Part shown: one piece after another, positions 1-9,200 of the stretch
Numbering within the stretch: position 1 is the stretch's first letter
Layout of the letters: the number at the start of each line of letters is the position of its first letter
Assembly (NCBI RefSeq): GCF_001584145.1
Contig: NZ_CP013232.1
Span: forward strand, 4,774,001 to 4,838,000
DNA from: Collimonas fungivorans
Lineage (GTDB): Bacteria > Pseudomonadota > Gammaproteobacteria > Burkholderiales > Burkholderiaceae_D
DNA: 64,000 nt
Direction: 5' to 3'
Translations under genes and position numbers: made by a program
The notes under the pieces: model-generated
Databases searched by the model: none
What the model was told of the DNA's origin: nothing
What the model saw: only the letters and a program-made list of their open reading frames with translations

Positions 1-119
1 CCCAGAAAAAAACCAGGACCGTACAAAACTTCATCGACCTGAAATCGGTCGGCGCTTCCTACGGCGTCATCTGGTACGGGCCCGAGGATAGCGTGCACTG
101 GTCGGTCGATGGAAATTAG
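1..119 (+). CDS. 3' end of an unknown protein-coding gene (partial)
   Basis: An open frame enters from the left edge (codons from base 3) and ends at a TAG at 117-119, giving the last 38 residues. The tail is rich in aromatic residues (SYGVIWYGPEDSVHWSVDGN) and has no repeat or membrane segment. I do not recognise the family. GC-rich third positions suit a real coding end. The following gene starts 45 bases later on the same strand, with a palindromic repeat between them. Confidence 0.45.
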   Translation, partial: QKKTRTVQNFIDLKSVGASYGVIWYGPEDSVHWSVDGN

Positions 120-150
120 TCGTAGGGTGGATACCCGTGCCCACCCCACC
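120..150. repeat. REP-like palindrome, GTAGGGTGG...CCACCCCAC
   Basis: A short imperfect inverted repeat starting cgtagggtgg and ending cccaccccacc lies in the gap between two plus-strand genes. The same core recurs at 830-902, 6261-6289, 33435-33558 and, in variant form, 42024-42054. Dispersed intergenic palindromes of this kind are typical bacterial REP elements. Confidence 0.6.
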
Positions 151-164
151 AATAAGGCCATTTC

Positions 165-776
165 ATGAAAATAGTGTTTGCGTTGTTTTTCCTGGCAGTG
201 CCGATGACGCCGCTGTTTGCGGCAGCCCCGGCGGCTGGATTATGGGAGGACGTGCTGGTGGTCGATGACCACACCTTGCAATTGATCTCGCACCGGCATT
301 TCATCTTCACCGACCGGAAGCTGGCCGCGCCCACGGTGTTCACAGCGCTCAAGGATTTCGGCGGCGAGATCGACGCGTTTTGCTGCCTTGAAGTGCAAGA
401 TACAAATCCGCTTTCGGTCACCGAGATCGAGAAGAAATTCAGCAGCGATCACGATTTCGTGCAGCGTTTTTCACAGATCCGCGGCCTGCCGTACATGTAT
501 GAAGCGAAGCTCGCCAAGCGTGAAATCTGGAACGACAAGATGCTGCTGCTGAAGGGACGCAGGAAAGACGCTGACGACATCCCGTTTTCCGCGCCGGTCA
601 TCGCCGGGCGGCTTGGCTTCTCTGAAATTGCGGGCAACCGCTTCACCACTGCCGACGGCCACCAGGTCGAACTGAAGACCCGTTTCCCGGATAAAAACCG
701 GCAGCGGCCGTTGCTGCATCGCTTTACGGTCGACGGTAAGAGAACGACATTCAGTGTGCCGGTTTTAGGAAATTGA
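165..776 (+). CDS. Unknown secreted protein
   Basis: The 203-residue product begins with a Lys plus a hydrophobic stretch (KIVFALFFLAVPMTPLFAAA), which is a plausible Sec signal peptide cleaved near residue 20-23. The mature part is mixed polar with two adjacent cysteines (FCCLE) about 74 residues in and no further membrane segment. I recognise no domain. The start is the ATG right after a weak AAGG-like ribosome site. The gene stands alone between a REP-like element and a 460-base gap before groES. A periplasmic location is inferred from the leader only; the function is unknown. Confidence 0.6.
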   Translation: MKIVFALFFLAVPMTPLFAAAPAAGLWEDVLVVDDHTLQLISHRHFIFTDRKLAAPTVFTALKDFGGEIDAFCCLEVQDTNPLSVTEIEKKFSSDHDFVQRFSQIRGLPYMYEAKLAKREIWNDKMLLLKGRRKDADDIPFSAPVIAGRLGFSEIAGNRFTTADGHQVELKTRFPDKNRQRPLLHRFTVDGKRTTFSVPVLGN

Positions 777-829
777 ACAACATGGATTGCACAAACTCGC
801 ATCTACGAGCTCCACTCGATTTGCAAGGC

Positions 830-902
830 CGTAGGGTGGGCAGGTTTTTCTGCCCACGCTGAATTGGCGCGCTCCCGCGTGGGCACAGGGTGCCCACCCT
901 AT
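830..902. repeat. Paired REP-like palindromes
   Basis: Two related hairpins face each other. One starts gtagggtgggcag and closes with ctgcccacgc; the second starts gcgtgggcac and closes with gtgcccaccctat. Together they form a bipartite inverted element between the unknown gene and groES. The GTAGGGTGGGCA core is shared with other gaps in the window. Confidence 0.65.
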
Positions 903-944
903 ATCAGTTGGCGTTCACGCCTTCCATCTCGGGGATAGAATAAT

Positions 945-967
945 TAGGGTCAGAGTCGAATTATTTG
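945..967. repeat. GGGTCAGAGT half-element
   Basis: This site carries the word agggtcagagtcgaatta. It shares the GGGTCAGAGT core with the long palindrome at 3394-3454 but has no second arm nearby. It may be a decayed copy of the same dispersed element. The rest of the gap from 777 to 1060 holds only the REP pair. Confidence 0.35.
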
Positions 968-1061
968 CATTGTCAAAAAGAAACATTCGATCGGCGACGA
1001 TTGCAAAAAGACGTTTAATCCCCCCTACGCCTGAAGATTATCCGGCGAACTCGAATGCGGG

Positions 1062-1091
1062 CTTGAAAAATCGACAGAGCGTCCCTATACT
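1062..1091 (+). promoter_or_regulatory. groES promoter, overlapping sigma-70 and sigma-32 type boxes
   Basis: TTGAAA at 1063-1068 and TATACT at 1086-1091 are separated by 17 bases, a good sigma-70 arrangement. The same stretch reads CTTGAAA then 14 bases then CCCTATAC, which resembles the heat-shock sigma-32 pattern. The expected start site falls inside the CIRCE element that follows directly. Dual control by HrcA and a heat-shock sigma factor is inferred. Confidence 0.65.
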
Positions 1092-1117
1092 TAGCACTCG
1101 TTAGGAGAGAGTGCTAA
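1091..1117 (+). promoter_or_regulatory. CIRCE operator (HrcA binding site)
   Basis: TTAGCACTC (1091-1099), nine bases, then GAGTGCTAA (1109-1117): a perfect match to the CIRCE inverted repeat bound by the repressor HrcA. It overlaps the end of the -10 box and the expected transcription start, so HrcA binding should block groES-groEL transcription until heat stress. Confidence 0.95.
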
Positions 1118-1236
1118 CAATCTCCTCGACCTAGTCACTGTGCGGCGCATTCATATAGCAAAGCAGAGCGGTCAGTCCACTTTGCTGCGATGTTGCTGCA
1201 AATACAAATAACCTGTTGAATCTCAAGGAGTCACAT

Positions 1237-1530
1237 ATGAATCTTCGTCCTTTGCACGATCGCGTCATCGTCAAGCGTCTCGACCAGGAAACTAAAACTG
1301 CATCCGGCATCGTGCTGCCAGACGCAGCTGCCGAAAAGCCGGATCAAGGTGAAGTCCTGGCCGTCGGTAACGGCAAGATTCTGGAAAACGGCAATGTCCG
1401 TGCGCTGGCAGTCAAGGTTGGCGACCGCGTTCTGTTCGGCAAATACTCCGGCCAGGCTGTCAAGATCGACGGCAATGAACTGCTGGTAATGCGCGAAGAA
1501 GACCTGTTTGCCGTAGTCGAAGCCAAGTAA
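1237..1530 (+). CDS. groES: Co-chaperonin GroES
   Basis: The 97-residue product starts [14 protein letters not shown], the signature opening of Cpn10. It has the hydrophobic GIVL of the mobile loop that docks onto GroEL, and a typical length. GroES caps the GroEL cylinder, closing the folding chamber in the cytoplasm in an ATP-dependent cycle. The ATG follows an AAGGAG ribosome site at 1225-1230; an upstream in-frame start would add seven residues absent from the family. groEL follows after 100 bases in the same transcript, under the CIRCE operator. Confidence 0.98.
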   Translation: MNLRPLHDRVIVKRLDQETKTASGIVLPDAAAEKPDQGEVLAVGNGKILENGNVRALAVKVGDRVLFGKYSGQAVKIDGNELLVMREEDLFAVVEAK

Positions 1531-1627
1531 TTCCGGCCAGGCCGGAATTCTCTGGTTGGCCGGCGCCTGGCGCTTCCGACCGGATCCGGTCACTACCCAA
1601 TCGAATTGAACCTATTCAGGAGAATAA

Positions 1628-3283
<1,656 letters not shown>

Positions 3284-3287
3284 TTCC

Positions 3288-3312
3288 AAAGGCCGGCATT
3301 CTTCCGGCCTTT
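3288..3312 (+). terminator. Hairpin just after groEL
   Basis: aaaggccgg and ccggccttt form a perfect 9-bp stem with a 7-base loop five bases after the groEL stop. The U-tract is short. It probably acts with the stronger terminator at 3338. Confidence 0.6.
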
Positions 3313-3337
3313 GTGAAACATCTGTTGTTGCTTTATG

Positions 3338-3374
3338 AAAAAGCCTGCGATGGTTATCCGTCGCGGGCTTTTTT
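3338..3374 (+). terminator. Rho-independent terminator of groES-groEL
   Basis: aaaaagcctgcga pairs with tcgcgggctttttt (one G-T pair) around a 10-base loop and ends in a run of T. This is a standard intrinsic terminator for the groE operon. Confidence 0.85.
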
Positions 3375-3393
3375 ACATCGCGCTCCGTAGCCC

Positions 3394-3454
3394 GTTAAAT
3401 GGGGTCAGAGTAATTTTCGCAAAAAACGCGAAAAAAACTCTGACCCCATTTAAC
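3394..3454. repeat. Long perfect palindrome with GGGGTCAGAGT arms
   Basis: Arms of 18 bp (gttaaatggggtcagagt at 3394-3411 and its exact complement at 3437-3454) enclose a second small stem, ttttcgc with gcgaaaa. It lies in the 337-base gap between groEL and metN. A half-copy is at 945-967. The form suits a REP/RAYT-type mobile palindrome; no transposase is present. The remainder of the gap has no gene I can support. Confidence 0.7.
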
Positions 3455-3620
3455 TACGTCTGCGGTGTTTGTATTTGCATAGACACGACGGTAATAACGC
3501 CATGCCTAAATGTTCCTTCCCATGCTTGACAAACGCTTATAAAATAAGCACCTACTAAAATACATAACGGCGGCGAGATTGTTGATGTTTATGCAATCAG
3601 CTGCCTTTTTTCATTCTGAA

Positions 3621-4670
3621 ATGATAGAAATCAAAGCAGTCACCCAGCGCTTCAACGGCGCGCGCGGGCCGGTCGATGCGGTGCGCAACGTCAGCCTGTC
3701 GATCCGCAAGGGCGAAATCTTCGGCATCATCGGCCGCAGCGGCGCCGGCAAGAGCACGCTGGTGCGTTGCCTCAACCTGCTGAACCGCCCTACTTCCGGC
3801 AACATCGTCGTCGACGGCAAGGACCTGACCACGCTCGACGCCGAGCAGCTGCGCGGCGCGCGGCGGGAAATCGGCATGATTTTCCAGCACTTCAACCTGC
3901 TGTCGTCGCGCACCGTGTACGACAACATCGCGCTGCCGCTGGAGCTGGCCGGCTTGTCCAAAAGCGAGATCGCTAAAAAGGTCACGCCGCTGCTGGAACT
4001 GGTCGGACTGACCGCGCTCAAGGACAGTTATCCGGCGCAGATCAGCGGCGGCCAGAAGCAGCGTGTCGGCATCGCGCGGGCGCTGGCGAATGAGCCGAAA
4101 GTCTTGCTGTCCGACGAAGCCACCTCGGCGCTCGATCCGGAAACCACTCGTTCCATCCTGGAACTGCTGCGCAAGATCAATCGCGAGCTGGGCTTGACCA
4201 TCGTCTTGATCACGCACCAGATGGAAGTCATCAAGATGATTTGCGACCGCATGGCGGTGATGGAAAGCGGCGAAGTGATCGAGCACGGCGAGGTGCTGGA
4301 GCTGTTCCGCTCGCCCAAGCACGAAGTCACGCGCGCCTTGATCGGCGACGTGATTGCCCAGGAACTGCCGCAAGGCGTATTGCAGCGGCTGCGCGCGCGG
4401 CTGGCGCAGAGCGATGCCGGCAGTGGCACCGATCATCTGTTCCGCTTTGCATTCACAGGCTCGGGCGTCGATCAGCCGCTGTTGTCGGAAGCAGTACGCA
4501 AGTTCGATCTCGATTTCAACATCCTGCACGGCCAGATCGACGAAATACAAGGACAGGCGTTCGGCTCGCTGGCGATTCTGGCCAACGGCACCAGCGAAAA
4601 CATCCAGGCCGCCATGGCTTACCTGACAGCCCAGGGCGTCACAGTAGAGGAGCTCAACCATGTCATCTGA
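3621..4670 (+). CDS. metN: Methionine ABC transporter ATP-binding protein MetN
   Basis: A 349-residue ABC ATPase with Walker [10 protein letters not shown] (residues 38-46), signature SGGQKQR and Walker B region [13 protein letters not shown]-terminal NIL domain of about 75 residues is the regulatory methionine-binding domain of MetN. It drives import of D/L-methionine at the inner membrane with MetI and MetQ. The start [11 protein letters not shown] matches the family opening; upstream in-frame starts at 3579, 3585 and 3591 would add an atypical leader, and no strong ribosome site decides between them. The gene's end overlaps a short frame leading into metI. Confidence 0.95.
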   Translation: MIEIKAVTQRFNGARGPVDAVRNVSLSIRKGEIFGIIGRSGAGKSTLVRCLNLLNRPTSGNIVVDGKDLTTLDAEQLRGARREIGMIFQHFNLLSSRTVYDNIALPLELAGLSKSEIAKKVTPLLELVGLTALKDSYPAQISGGQKQRVGIARALANEPKVLLSDEATSALDPETTRSILELLRKINRELGLTIVLITHQMEVIKMICDRMAVMESGEVIEHGEVLELFRSPKHEVTRALIGDVIAQELPQGVLQRLRARLAQSDAGSGTDHLFRFAFTGSGVDQPLLSEAVRKFDLDFNILHGQIDEIQGQAFGSLAILANGTSENIQAAMAYLTAQGVTVEELNHVI

Positions 4671-4710
4671 AATGCTCGATCTTTTTTTGTCGTCGTTCGG
4701 GAAACCCTGA
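4660..4710 (+). other. 16-codon frame at the true 5' end of metI, out of frame with the rest
   Basis: An ATG at 4660 follows an ideal GAGGAG ribosome site (4647-4652) and overlaps the end of metN. It reads [16 protein letters not shown] then stops at a TGA that overlaps the metI ATG (TGATG, 4708-4712). The family's MetI normally begins about 17 residues before the 4710 ATG, so this frame looks like the missing N-terminus. A T7 run (4682-4688) contains the classical slippery pattern T-TTT-TTG in frame. A minus-one shift there would fuse both parts into about 217 residues. Confidence 0.7.
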
Positions 4711-5312
4711 TGATGGTCGGCATCTCCGGCATTCTCGGCGCCCTGCTTGGCGTGCCGCTGGGTATCGCGCTGCACCTGACCGGCCGCGACGGCGTGTTGC
4801 CGCATCCGCTGTTCAACCGGGTCGCCGGGCTGATCGTCAATGCGGTGCGCTCGACACCGTTCATCATCCTGCTGGTGGCGGTGATTCCATTCACGCGCTT
4901 TTTTGTCGGCACCTCGATCGGCACCGCGGCGGCGATCGTGCCGCTGACGATTGCTTCCGCGCCGTTCATCGCGCGCCTGGTGGAAACCGCGCTGCGCGAA
5001 GTCGAACGCGGCCTGATCGAAGCGGCGCAGGCGATGGGCGCCACTACCTGGCAGATCGTCTACAAGGTGCTGGTGCCGGAAGCCTTTGCCGGCATCGTCG
5101 CCGGCCTGACGATCACCTTCGTCAGCCTGGTCGGTTATTCGGCGATGGCGGGCGCCATCGGCGGCGGCGGCCTCGGCGACCTGGGGATACGCTACGGTTA
5201 CCAGCGCTTCCTGCCTGAGGTGATGCTGCTGGTAGTGGTGATCCTGATCGTATTTGTGCAACTGGTGCAGACGCTGGGCGACATCCTGGTGCGCCGCCTC
5301 AGCCATCGCTGA
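4710..5312 (+). CDS. metI: Methionine ABC transporter permease MetI (5' end disrupted or recoded)
   Basis: The 200 residues from ATG 4710 contain the MetI permease domain: hydrophobic helices, and the EAA-type loop (EAAQAMGAT) that contacts MetN. It forms the inner-membrane channel for methionine. It lacks about 17 N-terminal residues that MetI proteins usually have. Those are encoded from ATG 4660, which has the strong ribosome site, but one base out of frame. Options are a natural or sequencing deletion in the T7 run or a G run, minus-one frameshifting, or reinitiation at the TGATG junction. metQ follows 66 bases later. Confidence 0.9.
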   Translation: MMVGISGILGALLGVPLGIALHLTGRDGVLPHPLFNRVAGLIVNAVRSTPFIILLVAVIPFTRFFVGTSIGTAAAIVPLTIASAPFIARLVETALREVERGLIEAAQAMGATTWQIVYKVLVPEAFAGIVAGLTITFVSLVGYSAMAGAIGGGGLGDLGIRYGYQRFLPEVMLLVVVILIVFVQLVQTLGDILVRRLSHR

Positions 5313-5378
5313 TTTTTTCGGGACCCTGCGCACGCAGTTGCTGGCGCCGGACCTGCCATGATTTTTGAAAGGAAGAAA

Positions 5379-6188
5379 ATGAATCGTCGTCAATTAGTGC
5401 AGTTCTTTACCGGCCTGGGCCTGATCGCGGGCTTGAGCGCCGCTCCCGCCAGCGCCGTCTTCGCGCAAGACAAACCGATCAAGATCGGCGCCACCGGCGG
5501 TCCGCATGCGCAGATCCTGGAAATCGTCAAAAAAGTGGCGGCCAAGGATGGCTTGGTCATCCAGGTGGTCGAATTCAGCGACTACATCCAGCCCAATGCC
5601 GCGCTGGCTGCCGGCGACCTCGACGCCAACAGCTACCAGCACTTGCCTTACCTGGAAGCGCAGATCAAGGACCGCGGCTATAAGCTGGTGAATGTCGGCT
5701 ACACCATCACTTTCCCGATGGGCGTGTATTCCAAGAAAATCAAGTCGCTCAAGGACCTGAAAACCGGCGCCCGCGTCGGCGTGCCTAACGACCCGACCAA
5801 TGGCGGCCGCGCCCTGCTGCTGCTGCAGGCGCAAGGCGTGCTGAAACTGAAGGCGGACGCCGGCTTGAAAGCGACGCCGCTGGATATCGTGGACAACCCG
5901 AAGAAACTGAAGATCGTCGAAATCGATGCGGCCCAGCTGCCGCGTTCGCTGGATGACCTGGATGCGGCCGCGATCAACGGCAACTATGCCGAATCCGCCG
6001 GATTGGATCCGACCAAGGACGGCATCGCCATCGAAGCGGCGAAAGGCCCGTATGCCAATGTCATCGCGGTGCGTGCCGCCGACAAGGACAAGCCTTGGGT
6101 AGCCAAGCTGGTCAAGGCTTACCACAGCCCTGAAGTCAAACAGTATGTCGTGAACCAGTTCAAGAGTTCGGTGATTCCGGCCTGGTAA
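5379..6188 (+). CDS. metQ: Methionine-binding protein MetQ (NlpA family)
   Basis: A 269-residue solute-binding protein of the NlpA/MetQ family. It has an N-terminal signal (MNRRQLVQFFTGLGLIAGLS...) cleaved near AVFAQD, and no lipobox cysteine at the cleavage site, so it may be a free periplasmic protein. The KIGATGGPHAQILE opening and ANSYQHLPYLE stretch are typical of the family. It delivers methionine to MetNI. The start chosen follows a GAAAGGAAG site; an in-frame ATG 21 bases upstream is less well placed. It is the last gene of metNIQ, ended by a strong terminator. Confidence 0.94.
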   Translation: MNRRQLVQFFTGLGLIAGLSAAPASAVFAQDKPIKIGATGGPHAQILEIVKKVAAKDGLVIQVVEFSDYIQPNAALAAGDLDANSYQHLPYLEAQIKDRGYKLVNVGYTITFPMGVYSKKIKSLKDLKTGARVGVPNDPTNGGRALLLLQAQGVLKLKADAGLKATPLDIVDNPKKLKIVEIDAAQLPRSLDDLDAAAINGNYAESAGLDPTKDGIAIEAAKGPYANVIAVRAADKDKPWVAKLVKAYHSPEVKQYVVNQFKSSVIPAW

Positions 6189-6204
6189 TACAAGGCAAGA
6201 ACAC

Positions 6205-6242
6205 AAAAGCCCGCGCTGCATAAACAGCGCGGGCTTTTTTTT
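6205..6242 (+). terminator. Rho-independent terminator of metNIQ
   Basis: aaaagcccgcgctg and cagcgcgggctttt form a long perfect stem with a 6-base loop and a T8 tail, 17 bases after the metQ stop. Being symmetrical, it may also help end transcription from the adhesin genes coming from the right. Confidence 0.93.
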
Positions 6243-6260
6243 GCGCATGAGAGACGCTCT

Positions 6261-6289
6261 GCGTGGGCAGAAAACCTGCCCACCCTACG
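6261..6289. repeat. REP-like palindrome
   Basis: gcgtgggcag - aaaac - ctgcccaccctac: the same family as 120-150 and 830-902. It lies between the metQ terminator and the end of the first adhesin gene. Confidence 0.65.
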
Positions 6290-6296
6290 GCCTGAC

Positions 6297-9200
6297 TTAT
6301 TGCCAGCGCAAGCCGTAGCCGACGCTCAGGCCGGTATTGGTGCCGGTTGAGCTGACGCCGATGCCCCAGGCGCTATTGCCCTTCTTGCTGACCGCCCTGA
6401 ATTGCAAGGACAGCGCACCGTAACCTTGGTAGGAACCGATGCCGACGCCGAGGCCTTTTTCGCCTCCGTACAGGGTCGGCATCACCGCGCCCGTCGCCGC
6501 CATGCTCATGGCGATACCGGCGTAGGCAATACGCTTGATGTCGCCAATCTGGTTTTGTATATCGCGCAGCTGGGACACATTCACGGCGTCAGTCAGGTTG
6601 ATCCCTGGCGCAACGTTGGTGATGCGGCGCTCGCTGCCGACGGCGCCGACCGACACCGTATTGACCTGGTTCGCCACCGAATAGGCGCCCAACGCCACCG
6701 AACGGTTCGCCGTAGCCTGGGCACCGGCGCCCAGCGCTACCGCATCGTTGCCTGAAGCCAGTGCATCATTGCCGACTGCCACGGTCGGATCGCCGGTAGC
6801 GCGAGCGTTGTAGCCGATCGCCACCGAACCTGCTTGCGAAGCCAATGCACGGAAGCCGACTGCGGTGGTGTTGGTATCGGTCGCCTGCGCGTTCGAGCCG
6901 ATCGCCGTTGCGCCATCCTTGGTCGCTTGCGCGCACAAACCTAAACCGGTGGCGTCGACGCCGTTGACGCTGCCACAGGTGGCGGCGTTCACATTGTTGA
7001 CGGCCGTGCCGCTGGTGCCGCGGGTGCGCACGCTGCCGTTGCTGTTGGCGCCGCCTATGGTGGTGGCGCCGATGGTGGCGCCATTGGCGTTAGCTGCCGC
7101 AGATGCATCCACCAGCGGTTTCAAGGAAGTCGACAATGAAGCCGCGCCATTGGCCATATTGCTGAGGCCGGTCGACAGCGAACCCACCTGGCTCAAGCCT
7201 GTCGACAAGGACGAAATGCCGGTCGACAAGGATGCAATTCCCGTCGAGGCCGAGGTCGACAATGAACTCACGTTGCTGGTGGTGGTAGACAATCCCGTCG
7301 ACAAGGAATTGATATTTGAAGTATTGCTGGAAAGGCCGGTCGACAGCGAATTGATGCTGCTGGTGTTGGTCGACAAGGCGGTCGAAGTCGAGGTCGACAG
7401 CGAACCGACGTTGCTGTTGGCGGTGCTCAGGCCGGTCGACAGCGAGCCGAGGCCGGCCGAGGTCGAGGTCGACAGCGAGTTCAACTGGCTGACGTTGACC
7501 GCATCGAAGTTTTCCGTACCGGCGGCGACGTTGATGATCTGCCGTTCCTTGCCGACCGAACCGACCGACACCACATTGTCGCGGTTTGTGCCAAGGACTG
7601 ACTGATTGATCGAATTGGCGCCGATCGCCACCGAATTCGAACCGGTGCTTACCTTTGCATCGTCCGAACCATCCAGCTTGCCGTCCGCCTTGAAATAATT
7701 GGCGACGCCCGATTTCTGCAGGTTGGAGACACCGGTCGACAGCGAGCTCACATTGCTGTTGACGGTGCTCAGGCCGGTCGAAGTCGAAGTCGACAGTGAG
7801 TTGGCGTTGCTGTTGGTGGTGCTCAGGCCGGTCGAGGTCGAAGTCGACAGCGAGGCGATGCCGGTCGAAGTCGAGGTCGACAGCGAGGAAACGTTGCTGT
7901 TGGTTGTGCTCAAGCCGGTCGAGGTTGACGTCGACAGGGAATCCACATTGCTGTTGGTTGTGCTCAGGCCGGTCGAGGTTGATGTCGACAGCGAATCCAC
8001 ATTACTGTTGGCCGTGCTCAGGCCGGTCGAAGTCGAAGTCGACAGTGAGGCGATGCCGGTCGAAGTCGAGGTCGACAGCGAGGAAACGTTGCTGTTGGTT
8101 GTGCTCAGGCCGGTCGAGGTTGAAGTCGACAGCGAATCTACATTGCTGTTGGCCGTGCTGAGACCAGTCGAGGTTGAAGTCGAGAGCGAAGTCACGCTGC
8201 TGTTGGCGCTGCTCAGGCCGGTCGACGTCGAGGTCGACAGTGAGGTAATGCCTGTGGAAGCCGAAGTCGACAGCGATGTGACATTGCTGTTCGTCGTGCT
8301 CAGGCCAGTCGAGGTTGAAGTCGACAGCGAATCTACATTGCTGTTGGCTGTGCTCAGGCCGGTCGAGGTTGAAGTCGAGAGCGAATCCACATTGCTGTTG
8401 GCTGTGCTCAGGCCGGTCGAAGTCGAGGTCGACAGCGAGCTGATGCCAGTGGAAGTCGAGGTCGACAGCGACGAGACATTGCTGTTGGTGGTGCTCAGGC
8501 CGGTCGAGGTGGAAGTCGACAGGGAATCTACATTGCTGTTGGCTGTGCTGAGGCCGGTCGAGGTCGACGTTGACAGCGACGTCACACTGCTGTTGGCGCT
8601 GCTCAGGCCGGTCGAAGTCGAGGTCGACAGCGAGCTGATGCCAGTGGAAGTCGAGGTCGACAGCGACGAGACATTGCTGTTGGTGGTGCTCAGGCCGGTC
8701 GAGGTGGAAGTCGACAGGGAATCTACATTGCTGTTGGCTGTGCTGAGGCCGGTCGAGGTTGACGTCGACAGCGAAGTCACGCTGCTGTTGGCTGTGCTCA
8801 GGCCGGTCGAAGTCGAAGTCGAGAGCGAGCTGATGCCGGTAGAAGCCGAAGTCGACAACGATGTGACATTGCTGTTCGTCGTGCTCAAGCCGGTCGAGGT
8901 GGAAGTCGACAGCGAATCTACATTGCTGTTAGCTGTGCTGAAGCCGGTCGAGGTCGACGTCGACAGCGACGTCACACTGCTGTTGGCGCTGCTCAGGCCG
9001 GTCGAAGTCGAGGTCGACAAGGAGCTGATGCCGGTCGAAGTCGAAGTCGACAGCGAGGCGACGTTGCTGTTGGTGGTGCTCAGGCCGGTCGAAGTCGAGG
9101 TCGACAGCGACGACACATTGCTGTTGGTGGTGCTCAGGCCGGTCGAAGTCGAGGTCGACAGCGACGACACATTGCTGTTGGTGGTGCTCAGGCCGGTCGA

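Noticed and set aside
3335..3529. 64-codon frame between groEL and metN
   Set aside because: It runs through a terminator and a perfect palindrome, so it is not a gene.
3526..3561. Possible metN promoter starting at TTGACA (3526-3531)
   Set aside because: No -10 box at an acceptable distance; the nearest TATAAA is only 6 bases away.
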